Positions 1-12,703 of a DNA stretch of 64,000 bases are shown here, in pieces. The notes beneath the pieces are model-generated. The model did not search any database. It had not been told where the DNA came from and was given only the letters and a program-made list of their open reading frames with translations. Position 1 is the stretch's first letter. Every line of letters starts with the position of its first letter. Position numbers and translations under genes: made by a program. Source of the DNA: Scytalidium lignicola (Eukaryota > Ascomycota > Leotiomycetes); the NCBI GenBank assembly GCA_002812745.2, contig NCSJ02000174.1:25111-89110 (forward strand), written 5' to 3'.

Positions 1-1968
1 ACAGCCATCTCGCTTGCTAAGTTCTGCCCAGGGTTGGAGCTTTCTTATAGCATTATCGACGGTTTGGAAGGCTAAAAAGAGAATCTGGCCAAGAAGTGAT
101 GGGATGAAACTGTAAAGGAAGTTCCCCGAGGAAAAGCCTGCCGTGTTCGGAGCCACATCTACTTTGGGTGGAAATCCTTTTCGAATAGCTGTAGAAGGTA
201 AGAATGATAGCACCATTAGTGCAATCAGGAGAACAGTTCCCGTGACAACCCAAAGGATAACATAAGAGTCCTGCAGGTACCACGGAATATACCGAAATCG
301 TATGTTGCTATCATAGATGTCCCTCTCATTCACGGAATGCGATGACCGATCGATTCCGGCTCCCTGAAAGCTTCTCTGCCACTTCCTTCCATCGCCCGTA
401 TGGCGGTGCATGGAGTGGTACTCCTCGCCAATACAGTAGAAAACAGACTGGGAACCGGTTGAAGTGTGCCAGTACCCTAGACGATCGTTTCGGGAGCCAA
501 GCCTGCATTTGAGCTCAACTTTACGTCCTATTGTGTCCGTTTCGTGAAAGCTGGGCAAACAGTTGCTCCGAGGTAGCAGCGCCATGATATCTGCTAACGA
601 GCGAGGATCCCATCTCAGTCCAGTACAACATCGGAAGAAAACAATTCCTGTGATAACCGTCGCTATGACGATAAGAATGTATATCGCAATCAACGTCCAC
701 GCAACGGCCTGAACAGCTGTCCATCGCCAAACACCTTCCACCAGTATGACCGAAAAAAGACAGCTTTGGAGGGGTATCGTAAACACAGATAACCAAAAAA
801 GAATATTACAAAATCCAAGAATCGGCAGTCCCTGCCAACGCGGCCAGAATGAGCTCGAAGGATATATTGTCTGGAAAATAGCGTTGGATCTCGTTTCCGC
901 CATCATCATAAAGGGGGTAATCCTCATAATCGCTGACATAACGCATTGAATCCAAAGAAATAAAAATGCTGCAAGAATTTGTGGTAATATCCCAAACAGA
1001 AAGTATCGGCTTCCATATATGCCTGCATACCATGCCAAAAGGCCATTGTGATGAGTGGAATAGATGGCACAGAACATGAGTGCCGCCGTCATTAAAAGAG
1101 TCATAAGCGTTAACATAATCATTGATAAAGGTCGTAAAATCGTGGGTATAAACGTTAGGTCGTGATATCGTGCTGTGTTAAACTTTGGTTCAACGGGTAT
1201 AAAATTTGGTTTATATCGTAAGTCTTCATTCGAAGCTTGATTTGCAGCAGATGCATTCGAGGAGCGGGGTGGTGATAGAGGGGCAGTTGCATTGAAATTG
1301 AATAAATTAGTGCTCTCAGTGGTGTTTTGGTCCTGTCTTACAGGTTCCAACTCCTGTCGAGTCGGTGCTGGATACCGAAGGCCCAGATCAGGAATTATCC
1401 GCTCAACAGGATATGAGTCCGCGCTTGATCCTGTTCCCCGTCTTTGGAGTTTCCGTACCTCCTCATCCCGTGTTAGTTGGTCAATAGCAAATCGGATGTA
1501 CGGAGTATCGTCTGTATCTGGGGTGGGTGGACCGGAATCCATGTCGAGAGACTTGTCACTAGTCGCCGCCTGAGTGTGATTGTTCTTGATCACCCGTTTA
1601 TCAAGTCGTGTATCAAACGGTATATTTGATTCGTATGCATCTCTATTAGCATCATTTGTCCATTCCGTAGTACTGCTAGTTGGCTGGACGCTCGCGAGAT
1701 AGCTGCGAGGTGTTTGAGCTCGTGACGGAGGCGTCGCCCAACGAACAACAGTGGTAGGATCCGAAAAACTGGAGGTATCCGTTGAAGAGAACTCGTCGTC
1801 GAGCTGCACGGCAGTTGCTCTCACTGGGGATTTCTGCTGAAGGTCTGGGAGGTTATCTGGAACATTCACCACGGATCAGAAAGAGACTTCTACAAACACC
1901 CAAAGGCTTCATTGGATAACCGGATGCTCACGATTGATTTGGTGGATTAACAATTCCTCTAGGTTCAT
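1..1968 (-). CDS. DUF3433 multi-spanning membrane protein (5' part; gene runs off the window)
   Basis: The minus-strand reading frame stays open from 1856 to base 1. A short first exon (1932-1968) begins at an ATG and is joined by a 75-nt intron (1857-1931; GTGAGC donor, CTGAT branch, CCAG acceptor). About 630 residues are visible; the C-terminus lies outside the window. The N-terminal ~230 residues are hydrophilic and rich in Ser, Thr and Pro. Then come a run of hydrophobic segments (about 1140-900, 810-620), a cytosolic-looking loop containing LPRSN, a GYWHT segment and further membrane segments (270-190, 110-60). This pattern of membrane helices and loops resembles the fungal DUF3433 family, whose members carry the block twice in ~1,200 aa. 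The function of that family is unknown to me, and some database entries mislabel it as a purine enzyme. Family assignment rests on pattern memory only. Confidence 0.75.
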
Positions 1969-2977
1969 CCTGAAAGCAACTCCACCAATAATTCATGCAA
2001 AATACTGAAGAATGCATCATCAAGGAAGTTAGAAGGTTATAACAACTTGATGAGTGGCTAGGAGCGGTGGAAGAGAAGGAGGAGGCTGGGAGTCCGCATC
2101 ATTTGTAGATGGCTGGAATACCAGCCCTCTCGCGACGAACGTAAATGATCATGAGTCCCCGCACGATTAGAATTACCAAAGCTGACACTTACACCAGCCA
2201 TCTTGATTGTATTTATTATCATGCGATAGGTCCGACTATGGTCGATGCGACGTTTGACAACACCGAGGGGAACATACCCCCACTGTATAACACACCCCTG
2301 TTACTGCATCCTGACATTTTGCCTGACAACAGAGCAGCACTGCACTGTAATGCACTGTAATATACACATGCACGACACGTAGCTCGGCGATCGAGGCGCG
2401 ATTTCGCGTTTCCCATGCGAATAATACAGTAATAATGATATCATGCAATAAGCATTTCCCCATCCGAGCTAATCTTTGTGCGCGCGCTTTTTTGCGTTAT
2501 GTCACGACTCACTACAGCAGTTACGGAGATACATTCGATCCAAATAAGATTTCGTATGCAATTAGATGCATAATTTTGATACAGATTGTACTACTAAATT
2601 TATTTCGTAGCTACTCCTCCCCTTCTAGAGCATAATTACGATCCGCCTTTCCTTTTTGCCGCCTGGTGGCCATCTAAGATCGCTTGGTGTTAATTCATTT
2701 GCCATGCATGCAAGGTCGCAATGCTTAATAACTTTGTCTATGCGAGTGGCTTTACAATTGGGGTAATTAGGGTTTTGTGTTCTTATGCTGTCATATTAGC
2801 TAGCGCGTCACGCAGTTACGCGTTACGGAGGGGCCCGCGTTCCTGCCGAGCCTGCTTAGCACTCACGAGATACTGAGACCCCTTCTATCAAAGCGCATTC
2901 AAGACTGTTCTTCTGCTTCAATTAGCTGTTCCTTCCACTTGTATACCCGTCACAAAGAATAGCACCATTCATATCCA
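1969..2977. other. Intergenic region between divergent genes
   Basis: About 1 kb between the DUF3433 gene (-) and the LRR gene (+). It must hold both promoters. Short open frames on both strands show no recognisable protein. A TTAGGGTTT stretch near 2767-2775 resembles a telobox but is a single copy. I see nothing else I can support. Confidence 0.6.
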
Positions 2978-4603
2978 ATGCCAGAAGAACCCACCCTTCC
3001 AAGATTAACGTGGAATCCCAACAGATCCACGTATGGCAGTTCGCCTCGCAAGCGCGTCCGTCTAAGTAGTCCAGTTGTCTCTAGTGATCCTATTTTTTCC
3101 AGTGAGGATGATCCATCAGTGGACAACTATAACCATAATCGTCAAAAGAGGAGATATCGAGGTCCGTGGTATCGGCAGCAGGTAGCATCAGATCCTCCAA
3201 ATCAAGAATTGGATCAAGACCAGCCCAATACAGATAGGAAAGTGAAACGAACACTCGAGAGGCAATATGACAGCGGCGTTTGGCTTGGGAGTGATTTCAC
3301 AGATAATGATGAGGTGGTGGATGGGCTGGGCCCGGTCAATGGATTCTTGAACTCCCGCTTTCACACGAGACAAGTCGGCCTTCCCAGGCTAAACCGCGAG
3401 ATATCGCCATCACCAGAGGAACTTGCACAAAGGCAGATTGAAATGTGTTTGGACACGGGAAATGAGACCATCGATTTGTCGTACGTTAAATTTGTGCTCC
3501 TGTCTTCAAAACTGATCATTGCTCCCAGTTCTCATTCTCTCACGACAATCTCAAACACAACTATACGCCCCTTAGCTTCGTTTGCCTGCATTCCTCGAAT
3601 CACATCTATCAATGAGGGAATCTTTTCACCTTTAGTACCTCATTTAAAAATATTTCTCTCGTCAAATTCTCTCACCACTCTTCCGGGGGAACTTTTCAAT
3701 CTAGATCGACTTTCGGTTCTAAGTCTACGGGGCAACCTACTGCAGGAATTACCATCTACAATTGGGAATTTATGTAATCTCTCAGAACTAAACATTTCTC
3801 AAAATTTCTTACGTTACCTTCCATATGAGATTCTTAATCTCTTTTCCCAGGGAAGCCAACTGCGAAGCTTTCAAATTCATCCAAACCCCTTTATCGCACC
3901 GGAGGATTCCGATTCCGAGCACATTAACAAGGACGCCGATACCGATGTAATGGCTGAAAGATATATCCAAGCTAGAGGACTAGGGCCGTGGCATCCGCAA
4001 TGGCATCTCGAATATAAAGGGCGGACAGAAACGAGGTATTTTTCTATTGACGGAGACATTTTTAAAGGTCCTATATTTCCAGGTGATATAAATGAGAAGT
4101 ATGCAGTTGCAAGGTCCGAACAAACCACCGGTTTTGCTTCCCAAATATCGGGGAATTCTGTACCTTTTGTTAGTAATTTCGACTTTCCTCCATCAGAATC
4201 TGGTTATCTGTCACGCGCCCCCTCACTGATCGAGGCCTCGTTGGTTGCATGTACGAAAAGCTTGCAGCTTCCATATCTTCAAACTTTTCTTCCTGACGAT
4301 AGCCCTGAGAAATTGCACACCTTACTCTCTAGGGCTGCTATATCAAAAGCCAGCGGAGGCAATAAATGCACCATTTGTGGACGAAACTATATCATACCTA
4401 GAACTGAATGGATAGAATGGTGGAGAATTACAAGATTAGCAGAAGATAATAGGATGCCTACCACACTGAGACAGACGGAAAACTTTAGAGACATTATCGA
4501 AAGTACGGTTCCTTTGATTAGAAGAGGCTGCAGTTGGCTCTGCGGGCCCGAAGATCTAGTTACACATGGAAGAAACGAAAGAAGGGGGCCTCGGACTGTC
4601 TAG
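2978..4603 (+). CDS. Leucine-rich-repeat protein with C-terminal CxxC segment
   Basis: An intronless 541-aa frame. Residues 1-165 are polar and basic with an SPRKRVRLSSP stretch, which could act as a nuclear-type signal. Residues about 220-305 hold three or four LRR units with the LxxLxLxxNxLxxLP pattern (for example LSVLSLRGNLLQELP and ELNISQNFLRYLP). The C-terminal third contains KCTICGRNYIIP near residue 463, followed by a Trp-rich EWIEWWRI stretch, and another Cys pair (CSWLC) near residue 521. Together these could form a zinc site, which is inference. I know the type as an LRR protein of filamentous fungi without an assigned role. LRRs of this kind usually mediate protein binding. The start is the first ATG after an in-frame-free leader. 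Confidence 0.8.
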   Translation: MPEEPTLPRLTWNPNRSTYGSSPRKRVRLSSPVVSSDPIFSSEDDPSVDNYNHNRQKRRYRGPWYRQQVASDPPNQELDQDQPNTDRKVKRTLERQYDSGVWLGSDFTDNDEVVDGLGPVNGFLNSRFHTRQVGLPRLNREISPSPEELAQRQIEMCLDTGNETIDLSYVKFVLLSSKLIIAPSSHSLTTISNTTIRPLASFACIPRITSINEGIFSPLVPHLKIFLSSNSLTTLPGELFNLDRLSVLSLRGNLLQELPSTIGNLCNLSELNISQNFLRYLPYEILNLFSQGSQLRSFQIHPNPFIAPEDSDSEHINKDADTDVMAERYIQARGLGPWHPQWHLEYKGRTETRYFSIDGDIFKGPIFPGDINEKYAVARSEQTTGFASQISGNSVPFVSNFDFPPSESGYLSRAPSLIEASLVACTKSLQLPYLQTFLPDDSPEKLHTLLSRAAISKASGGNKCTICGRNYIIPRTEWIEWWRITRLAEDNRMPTTLRQTENFRDIIESTVPLIRRGCSWLCGPEDLVTHGRNERRGPRTV

Positions 4604-5330
4604 GTGGTGTCCCTCTTTTGAGATGTCTCAAGTTTTAACATCATTTTATGGACTGGTATGGAGGAAGGAGTCGTAGTGGCTGGCATACCTCCAATGGCAG
4701 TTCACAATGTCACATATGTTGAAGGAAGATGATCTTGGGCCACGCATAGACTATGTGCCTCCGGGCGTGTTTCTTGCGACTATACAAAGTTTCGTTAACA
4801 CCTTTGAGTAGTAAACTGCGTCACATATGAAGTATAGGCCGTGGAAACGATTCACCAGTAAGGAGCTGTGCCTTGTTATAACTTACTTGGCCGGGGAATG
4901 GACGGAAATTTTATCCATTCTCATGCCTCGTTTGACATCTAAATTGGAAAAGAGTGATATTATATCAATGTGATATGCATCTCCTTCATAGCCAATTACT
5001 TCTTCCAGAAGGCAATTCGCAGCTCTATCGAGGACCTTCATGCAAATATTATACATTGCCAAAATCTACGGTGGAAGGGGTTTCTGAGGTTACAAAAATA
5101 TCAAGACATTCGATCTATAATATATATACCTTAGGCATACCATCTTCGGATAGATCGATACTTGCAGCATCGATAGAACTTTGCAGGTGGTCAAGCTTTC
5201 GTCTGCCTAGAATTGCAAATACATATGGAGCTTCCGAATAGTTAGTAGGAACTATATCCGCATCGTGATGATAGGTTATAGTTGCCGCAATTACGTTCAA
5301 CCTGACATAACGAAATACAAGACGATAGAT
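4604..5330. other. AT-rich intergenic DNA
   Basis: Downstream of the LRR gene. Small open frames on both strands (for example around 4954-5241) are short, AT-rich and unrecognised. No gene called. Confidence 0.6.
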
Positions 5331-5532
5331 TGCTGAAATGTACAGTATAGATTTTAAAGAAAAGTGAGTTAGTTACTGAGCTACAGTGGGCGTAAGGTCA
5401 AATATATTATATACATTTAGGTAGGTAGAAACAGGATGGCTGGTATTGGAGGTGGGTTTCTCCTTGGTCATGTGATATCTGATTGATCACTTGATGATAA
5501 GGTTTACCATATGTCACGTGATCAGGGTTGCA
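5331..5532 (-). repeat. Inverted-repeat element, copy 1
   Basis: Begins TGCTGAAA (5331-5338) and ends near a degenerate TTGCA at 5528-5532. It contains a TCACGTGA palindrome at 5514-5521. Read on the minus strand it matches the copies at 5682-5835 and 6772-6970, including the TACAGTATA, GAGTTAGTTACTGAGCTA and GGTGGGTTTC blocks in the same order. About 200 bp, no coding capacity, so probably a non-autonomous (MITE-like) element. Confidence 0.65.
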
Positions 5533-5681
5533 ACATAGATAACTACACCGCTTTGCGACCTTCTCCAGTAAAACCTTCTTGGATTTCTCAGCTGATGCGG
5601 TTTCCTAGCCTTCGTTTGGTGTTAGATCGTGCATTCAAGTGTACACATTGGCTTCCTGTCACCGCCAGACCGGCCGGTTGG

Positions 5682-5835
5682 TGCTGAAAAGCCGATCACG
5701 TGATAGAAGGGAAACACACCTACAGTGCTAGCCACCCTATTTTACCTACCTTAAAATTGTATATATTCAGGCCTTATGCCTATAATAGCTCAGTAACCAA
5801 TTCACTCCCTATTAAACTTATACTGTATTTCAGCA
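5682..5835 (+). repeat. Inverted-repeat element, copy 2
   Basis: A 154-bp copy bounded by TGCTGAAA (5682-5689) and TTTCAGCA (5828-5835), a perfect 8-bp terminal inverted repeat. It carries TCACGTGA at 5696-5703. The internal blocks ACACACCTACAGTG, TTCAGGCCTTATGCC and TAGCTCAGTAAC are shared with the copy at 6772-6970. It lies head-to-head with copy 1 across a ~150-bp spacer. Confidence 0.75.
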
Positions 5836-6771
5836 GTTGGAAACACCTAGATAGATCGGATCGCACCTAGCTAGTACGGATAATGTCGTCGACAGCTCAT
5901 GAGCTGAGCATGTCCATGTAATCTGTCTTAACTTACCTTAAGTGACAGGGCGTAAGAATAATTGGATATCGGAAATCTCAAAGACTGGGAGTGCTTTGTT
6001 GCTACAATAAACAAATCTCGTGGTCTGCGCTCAGATATCTTACGGTACCCTACCACATGCATATTGTATTGTCAATGAAGTTTCTACTAACGGCATAAAA
6101 TGTATCTAAAAATAGAGAATGTTGTACCGTATCTTTGTTGCATTCACACGTCAAATATTCTTTCCTGAATATGGAATCTCAACAGTTCAATATCCGTTAA
6201 GGGCAGAAACTCGCCATGGATCGCCGAAATTCATCAGTCCCTAGGCAGATTGAAGAGAATAGATGCTCAATAGGTGGGATTATGGGTTTAACGATGCGAA
6301 TAATAAAGTCGAAGCAATTGTTTCTAACCGTATGCTCTTTCAAATTACAAACTCGAACGTGAGCAGTCTATTTTTATACGTTATTCCTAGATACATCCTG
6401 TACAAAAGAGGAGGAAAAGGGGTTTCGACAGCATACTTCGGAGCTACCACCTTCGTCTGTCAGCTCGGCTTCCACTATATATATAAAAGTCTCAAGAATA
6501 TTTCATGTCATAACTATTGATGAGATCAGTCTATACGGCTGGCTAAGTCTTATTATGCCTTAGACCTAAAAATTCACTATCACCTTAACATGCATGGTAG
6601 AATTCGAAGGTGGTAGGCGTGGCTATTCTACGTAGTATATACAACTAAATATGGTCTAAGTTGGAACTAAGTCAACAACATTCATTAGCTTTAAGAGTAA
6701 CCTAAATCTCATACAAACCAGCCACCTGTCATTACTTTTAGATTGCGTTCCAATAAGGCGGAGGAATCTAA
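5836..6771. other. AT-rich spacer between repeat copies
   Basis: About 0.9 kb of AT-rich DNA with no recognisable gene. An open frame at 6263-6520 has no recognisable features. This could be old repeat-derived DNA. Confidence 0.5.
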
Positions 6772-6970
6772 GCTGAAAGGCGAGTCACGTGACACGCGGG
6801 GTAAACCCTATTCATCACGTGATTATAATATCACGTAATAGAGGGAAAACACACCTACAGTGCCAGCCATCTTATTTTACCTAGGAATTGTATGTATATA
6901 TTCAGGCCTTATGCCCACCATAGCTCAGTAACGAATTCACTCCTTATTAAACCTATACTGTATTTCAGCA
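6772..6970 (+). repeat. Inverted-repeat element, copy 3
   Basis: A 199-bp copy from GCTGAAA (6772) to TTTCAGCA (6963-6970). It is longer than copy 2 because it has about 45 bp of extra palindromic DNA near its left end, giving two TCACGTGA octamers (6785-6792 and 6815-6822) plus TCACGTAA. The remainder aligns with copy 2 almost base for base. Confidence 0.75.
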
Positions 6971-7381
6971 CTCTATTCAAAACATACTTGGTAGTTACTA
7001 TAGTTAGAGAGATACCTAACCAAATACCTAAATAGTAACAAATTTTCCAGTTTGTCATATTATATGTCTAACAATATACGGTACCTAGAGCACTCTAGGA
7101 GCAGGGAATCAGAACGTACATATCAATTAAACTTATCAGAATTTTCACCTAAGGGTTCGAGCACACTACTGCAGTAGGTTTCCTTTAGATTCTCTTGGTG
7201 TCGTTATGTTATAGGTGTAAGTGATGCTTTCTTTGTATTCATATGTGAAGGGTACCTTATTATAGTACCATCCGAGACTAGAATCTAATTGGCTAGAATA
7301 TTACTTAGCTAATTTGAGAAGCTACCTGAATTAAGGTTCTTTCTTTACTGATAAAATTCCAGATCAAAGCTAACTATTCTT
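6971..7381. other. AT-rich spacer
   Basis: About 410 bp of AT-rich sequence between two oppositely oriented repeat copies. No gene or RNA recognised. Confidence 0.5.
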
Positions 7382-7541
7382 TGCTGAAATATACAGTATA
7401 GGTTTAATGAGTGAGGAGTGAATTGGTTACTGAACATTTAGATAGGTAAAAATAGTACTGAAGGTGTGTTTCACGTAATATCTGATCGATCACGTGATAT
7501 ACATGATTCATACTGTATGTCGTGTGACCATATTTTTAGCA
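7382..7541 (-). repeat. Inverted-repeat element, copy 4
   Basis: Begins TGCTGAAA (7382-7389), followed by TACAGTATAGGTTTAAT and GTGAATTGGTTACTGA as in the other copies read in reverse. It holds TCACGTGA at 7490-7497 and ends at a degenerate TTTTAGCA (7534-7541). It has lost part of the central block. Confidence 0.65.
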
Positions 7542-8868
7542 TTTTTAGTAGTAGTGAAGCGAGATACTTTCGAAGGATGTTAAATTACTAGGGTACTTAC
7601 AGCTATTACTTGTTGTACTTAAACTTACAAGCAGACAGATGCCTTGCTATGTATAATTCAACGTCATTTATTTGGGCAAGAATCTGATGTTTGAATAGAA
7701 ACCTTGAGCTTAGTAGGTGCTTACCTAGTGTTAACAATCTTATGCATTTTTAAATTCAATCTTAATTAATATCTCCAAATACGCATAATTCTAATGATTA
7801 GTCTTTCTATCCACCTTTAGCAACGCCTCGTAAACATTTCTGCTTTCTTGCTATGTAGTATTTTGTAAACCTCTTTAATGATTAAAAGTCATCCGTCCAG
7901 GTTGGCTGTAGACAATATATTTATTTAGGTGCAGGAAAATAACTATAACCGTGATACTTGGAAACGATCACGGTACTGTCTATTATTAACATGTTCAAGC
8001 AAAGAATGTGCATCTAAAATTTGCCCTCAATGGCCTTCTACCTAAGCTCTTTGCTGCTACACCCTTACGAGAGAGCGTTAGGTTAGTTACTAATACTTAT
8101 CATTACGGTCGTAATACAGGTAGGTTAGTAGTACAGCATTAGCTTGAATACACGCTAGATAAAGGAATGAAACTGGCGCAATAACAGCTAAGAGTGGTAT
8201 GATAATTGCTGATGTGGAAAGTCTTGACCGGTGTATTGCTTGGGTGTGGAGATATCGAGGAAGGGAGTGTGCATGCATCAGGGAGCCCCAACGTCGACTC
8301 TTGCCGAGTGCAAGTGCAGTCCGGTAACTTATTGCTGCTGGGGAACGATGCAGCTAACAATGCACCCACAGCAACCCACAATAGAAGCACAAGCACTACC
8401 AATTCCGGGGTCACGTTTGGAGTTTGGAGCAGATTCAAATCGCAAACTTGGGTCTGCGCAGATCCGAGCTAGAGTCAGGAAATCCAGGGTGGTTAGTTGC
8501 CGTAAATCGAGCCCAAGTAATTACAGTAAACTTGCATCGAGTGTCCACCTTGCAGTACGTGCGGAGCAGGACTGTGCCTAAGTACACCGTAGGAACCAGG
8601 CAAGTACTGTGTATGAGTGTATGAGTATATATACTCTCGACAGTATACGCTTGGATTAAAATTCCGAACTGGACCTCTGGCTCGTGTCTGGCCAATGAAC
8701 AGAGCCATGTTCAACCAAGCTCCTAGTCGGTCAAGCGCTGAGCAGTCCAATCTAGTGAGTGAGTTCAATAGGAGCAGTTCCATACACATGGGTACAGTAC
8801 AAGCAGTTCCGACTGAAACTGTGCCGTATTAGGTGTTTGGACATCCAGGTAGAAAAGCAGGGCGTCAA

Positions 8869-8890
8869 AAAGAAGAAGAAGAAGAAGAAG
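8869..8890 (+). repeat. AAG microsatellite
   Basis: A run of AAG/GAA triplets in non-coding DNA. Confidence 0.8.
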
Positions 8891-9409
8891 TGAGCAGCAA
8901 TGGAGCATCACGGTCCTCGAGTGTCCATCTGCAGCAGCAAGGAGGAGAGAATGAATGCACGGGACTCGTCGGAGTTGTCCCTTGCCCTTGGTCCTTGGTT
9001 GGAACAGAGCCTCTGCACCAGTCGTTGCTTTTGGAGGCAAATCCAACGACCACCCATCTCTTCGAAGCTCCATTGTAAGATGAACACCAAATGTACCGTC
9101 AAAATGTAATTAATCAATAATTAACTAATTAGCCTGCCTCGTCAGCTTCTGCAGAGCGCGGAGGAGCTCACCTACCAAGCCATGTGTAGTTAGAGTCCTG
9201 TAATCCATGATTAATTGAGCTGTGCTGAGCAGAGAAGAGAAGAGGAAATCCCAAACCTGCTCCTTGCTGTCGGCGGTACTAAGACGAATTCATACGGCTG
9301 GAGCACAACAAAAAAACTGCACGGCGCTTCCTCGCCTGCTTGAAACCCCCTATCCCGCCCAGCCATCACCACCCTCTCCACCACTACCACCACTATCACC
9401 GCCGACAGA

Positions 9410-9560
9410 CACCACACACACACAACACAACTCACACACCATCCCCATTCCAACGCCTTGTTCTAAACGCCCCCTGGGACCAGGCGCACGCGCGCATACG
9501 CACACATACAACATATTATACACATATACATACATATACATATACAACACACACAACACG
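9410..9560 (+). repeat. CA-rich low-complexity stretch
   Basis: Imperfect CA/ACAC and TATACA repeats in the region upstream of rac1. Confidence 0.7.
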
Positions 9561-10116
9561 CTCAAAATCTGTTGCAGGCAAATTCCCTCCAAGGAGCGCT
9601 TATCTCTATCCCCCCCCCTGCGCCCAGCCTTTCGTTCTGCCCAGCCTGCCCCCATCGTACGGCATACTGGTCAGCCCCCTGCTCCTCCTCCAAAGCTTCC
9701 TCGGACCTTCCATACAGATACAGACGTTGCTGTTACAGCTCTTGCATCAAAGTATCACCTCCACCTCCCTCCGTTTCCTGGACTGCCAGCTTCATCCATC
9801 AACTACGCTCTCGGCCAAATAACTGCCACCTTGTCGACTTGCGATCGAGTCGCCACTCCTTCAATCCCTCCCTGCCTCGCTCCTCTTTGCCTTCAACCAA
9901 CTCATCATAGCTTCCTCGCGCCCTGCATTGGTCATTGCTAGGAACCTCAGGTTGCTCTAACAACCTCGGAGAGACATCTCTCTTTATCTGCCAAGGGCCC
10001 CCAGTTCTACCCAAGGTCAGTACTGTACTTTGGTCATACCCTCCCTCGGCTCCACTCTCCATCATGTCTCGCGTTGAATGACGACGTCGGGAGTGTATCA
10101 TCTAGTCTGATCCTAA

Positions 10117-11167
<1,051 letters not shown>

Positions 11168-11602
11168 GAGGGGTCCCTTCAGCATTAAGTGGATAGATTA
11201 GTCAAAGGATTGGGGGCGTTATATCATCTACTATCATTGGAGACGTATTGACAGTCGAATTCTTCGTTCCATCTTTTTAAAGCGAGTANTTACGGTCTGA
11301 TTTACGCGATGAAGAAGGGATATCCATATGTCAGTGTCTCTAGCGTTATGTTCTCTTCTCGGGATTTTCGATATAAACATTGCGTTCTCGACCACTGCAC
11401 GGAGTATATATATATATTCATGTTTTTTAATGGAGATCTCCTCTTTCACGATGGTAAGGCATTGGGAGATGGGAAATTACTGAAGATAAAATTATGGATA
11501 ACAACAAGAGCGATACTCTCACAAGGTATCCATATGTTCGTGATCGCAGCGATTTGTGGTACATAGGCCCATTCAATAATTATTACCAACAGTATGCTAT
11601 CA
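11168..11602. other. Convergent 3' region between rac1 and the Nop6-like gene
   Basis: About 435 bp holding both 3' UTRs. A single N lies at 11289. No further gene seen. Confidence 0.6.
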
Positions 11603-12703
11603 CTATGCTAAAGGTACCATACCCCTTCTACTAGGGTGTATGCCACTTCCATGATCTGAAGTCTCATTCTTTGCCCATTTGGCTTTCTCCTCCTCTTGTA
11701 TTCGCCGTATTCGCTGCTCGTTCAACTTCTGATTTTTCTCTTGGATTTTAGCTCTTCGATCTTTCGCATTACCACCGCCCCCAGCCCTATTAACAGTTAG
11801 TTAACCTATATACAGGTCGAAAGTAAAGAGCACATACGTAAGCTCGACATTAATCTTCCGTGGAGGCGATATGCCATCATCAAACATGGAATGATGGTAT
11901 AGCTTCAGACAAGTTTTCATATGATCGTAGCCCTCAAATTCCACAAACGCACATCCCTTTGATTTTGTAGGATCATCCTTCTGCGTGAGATGCCGTACTT
12001 CAGTTGGTTTGACGGCTTTGAAATGATCTTTTATAGAATCTTGAGTCGCGCTGAAAGGAAGATTCCCTAACTCACAGATTAGCAGAGCTATGCTTTCTAA
12101 CATATATGGACACCTACCAATAAAAACAATGAATCTCGGAGCTTTGTTCTTGTCCTTTTCATAGGTGCTACGATCTGCTCGACCACCACTAGTAGGCTTC
12201 TTATTTTCTCTGCGAATCTCATTTTTCTTTTGGCTTTTTGTATCCATATCCATGGTATCACCGGGAGAAACATCAGCTTGAAAGGATACTGAGGCCTCCC
12301 CGGAAGACTGCTTCACACCATCCGCAGCCTCTCTTGCTTTCCGCTCAGCCTTTCTCTCTTTCTTTGACTTCTTTACTGCGGCTTGCTCTTCTATTTGCGT
12401 CTCACGAGTTGTGCCTACTAGGCCATCGTTCCTAATCTCTTCTCTTGACAACAGTTGCTTCTTCGATTCTCCTCCATTCTTGAGGCTAGATAATCCAGAG
12501 TCTATAGTAGATGCTTCATTCGTTGAGATAACAGTCTTATTTGTATCTATTCTTCTCTTATTTTTCTTCGTAAGCGGAGCCGTAGGTTCTTCAAGTTCTT
12601 CATCGTCATTACCAGGGATGTCAGGGATAGCATCTTCTAGTTTGCGTTTCTTGGCTTTTCTTTCTGCTGCCGAAGAATATGAGTGTTTCCCAGAATTCCC
12701 CAT
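11603..12703 (-). CDS. nop6: Nop6-like RRM protein (ribosome biogenesis)
   Basis: Three exons on the minus strand: 12118-12703, 11838-12066, 11603-11786 (332 aa). I chose the ATG at 12703 (MGNSGKHSYSSAAERK) over an in-frame ATG 36 nt upstream, because the hydrophobic leader MIQDINWFLF looks like untranslated DNA. Residues 1-190 are Lys/Glu-rich with AERKAKKRKLE-type nuclear signals. A single RRM follows: RNP2 is FIVFIGNLPF (split by intron 1) and RNP1 is KGCAFVEF. The tail KIQEKNQKLNEQRIRRIQEEEKA is basic and helical. This layout matches yeast Nop6 and its relatives, nucleolar factors of early 40S assembly. The ortholog call is by layout, not alignment. Intron 2 has a clear TTAACTAAC branch. 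Confidence 0.8.

Noticed and set aside
8090..9117. A cluster of overlapping frames on both strands
   Set aside because: None is recognisable, they contradict each other, and the DNA looks like a promoter or leader.
9222..9941. A 239-codon plus-strand frame rich in Pro, Ser, Thr and Leu
   Set aside because: It lies in C/T- and CA-rich low-complexity DNA upstream of rac1; the composition alone keeps several frames open, and no domain or splice logic is seen.
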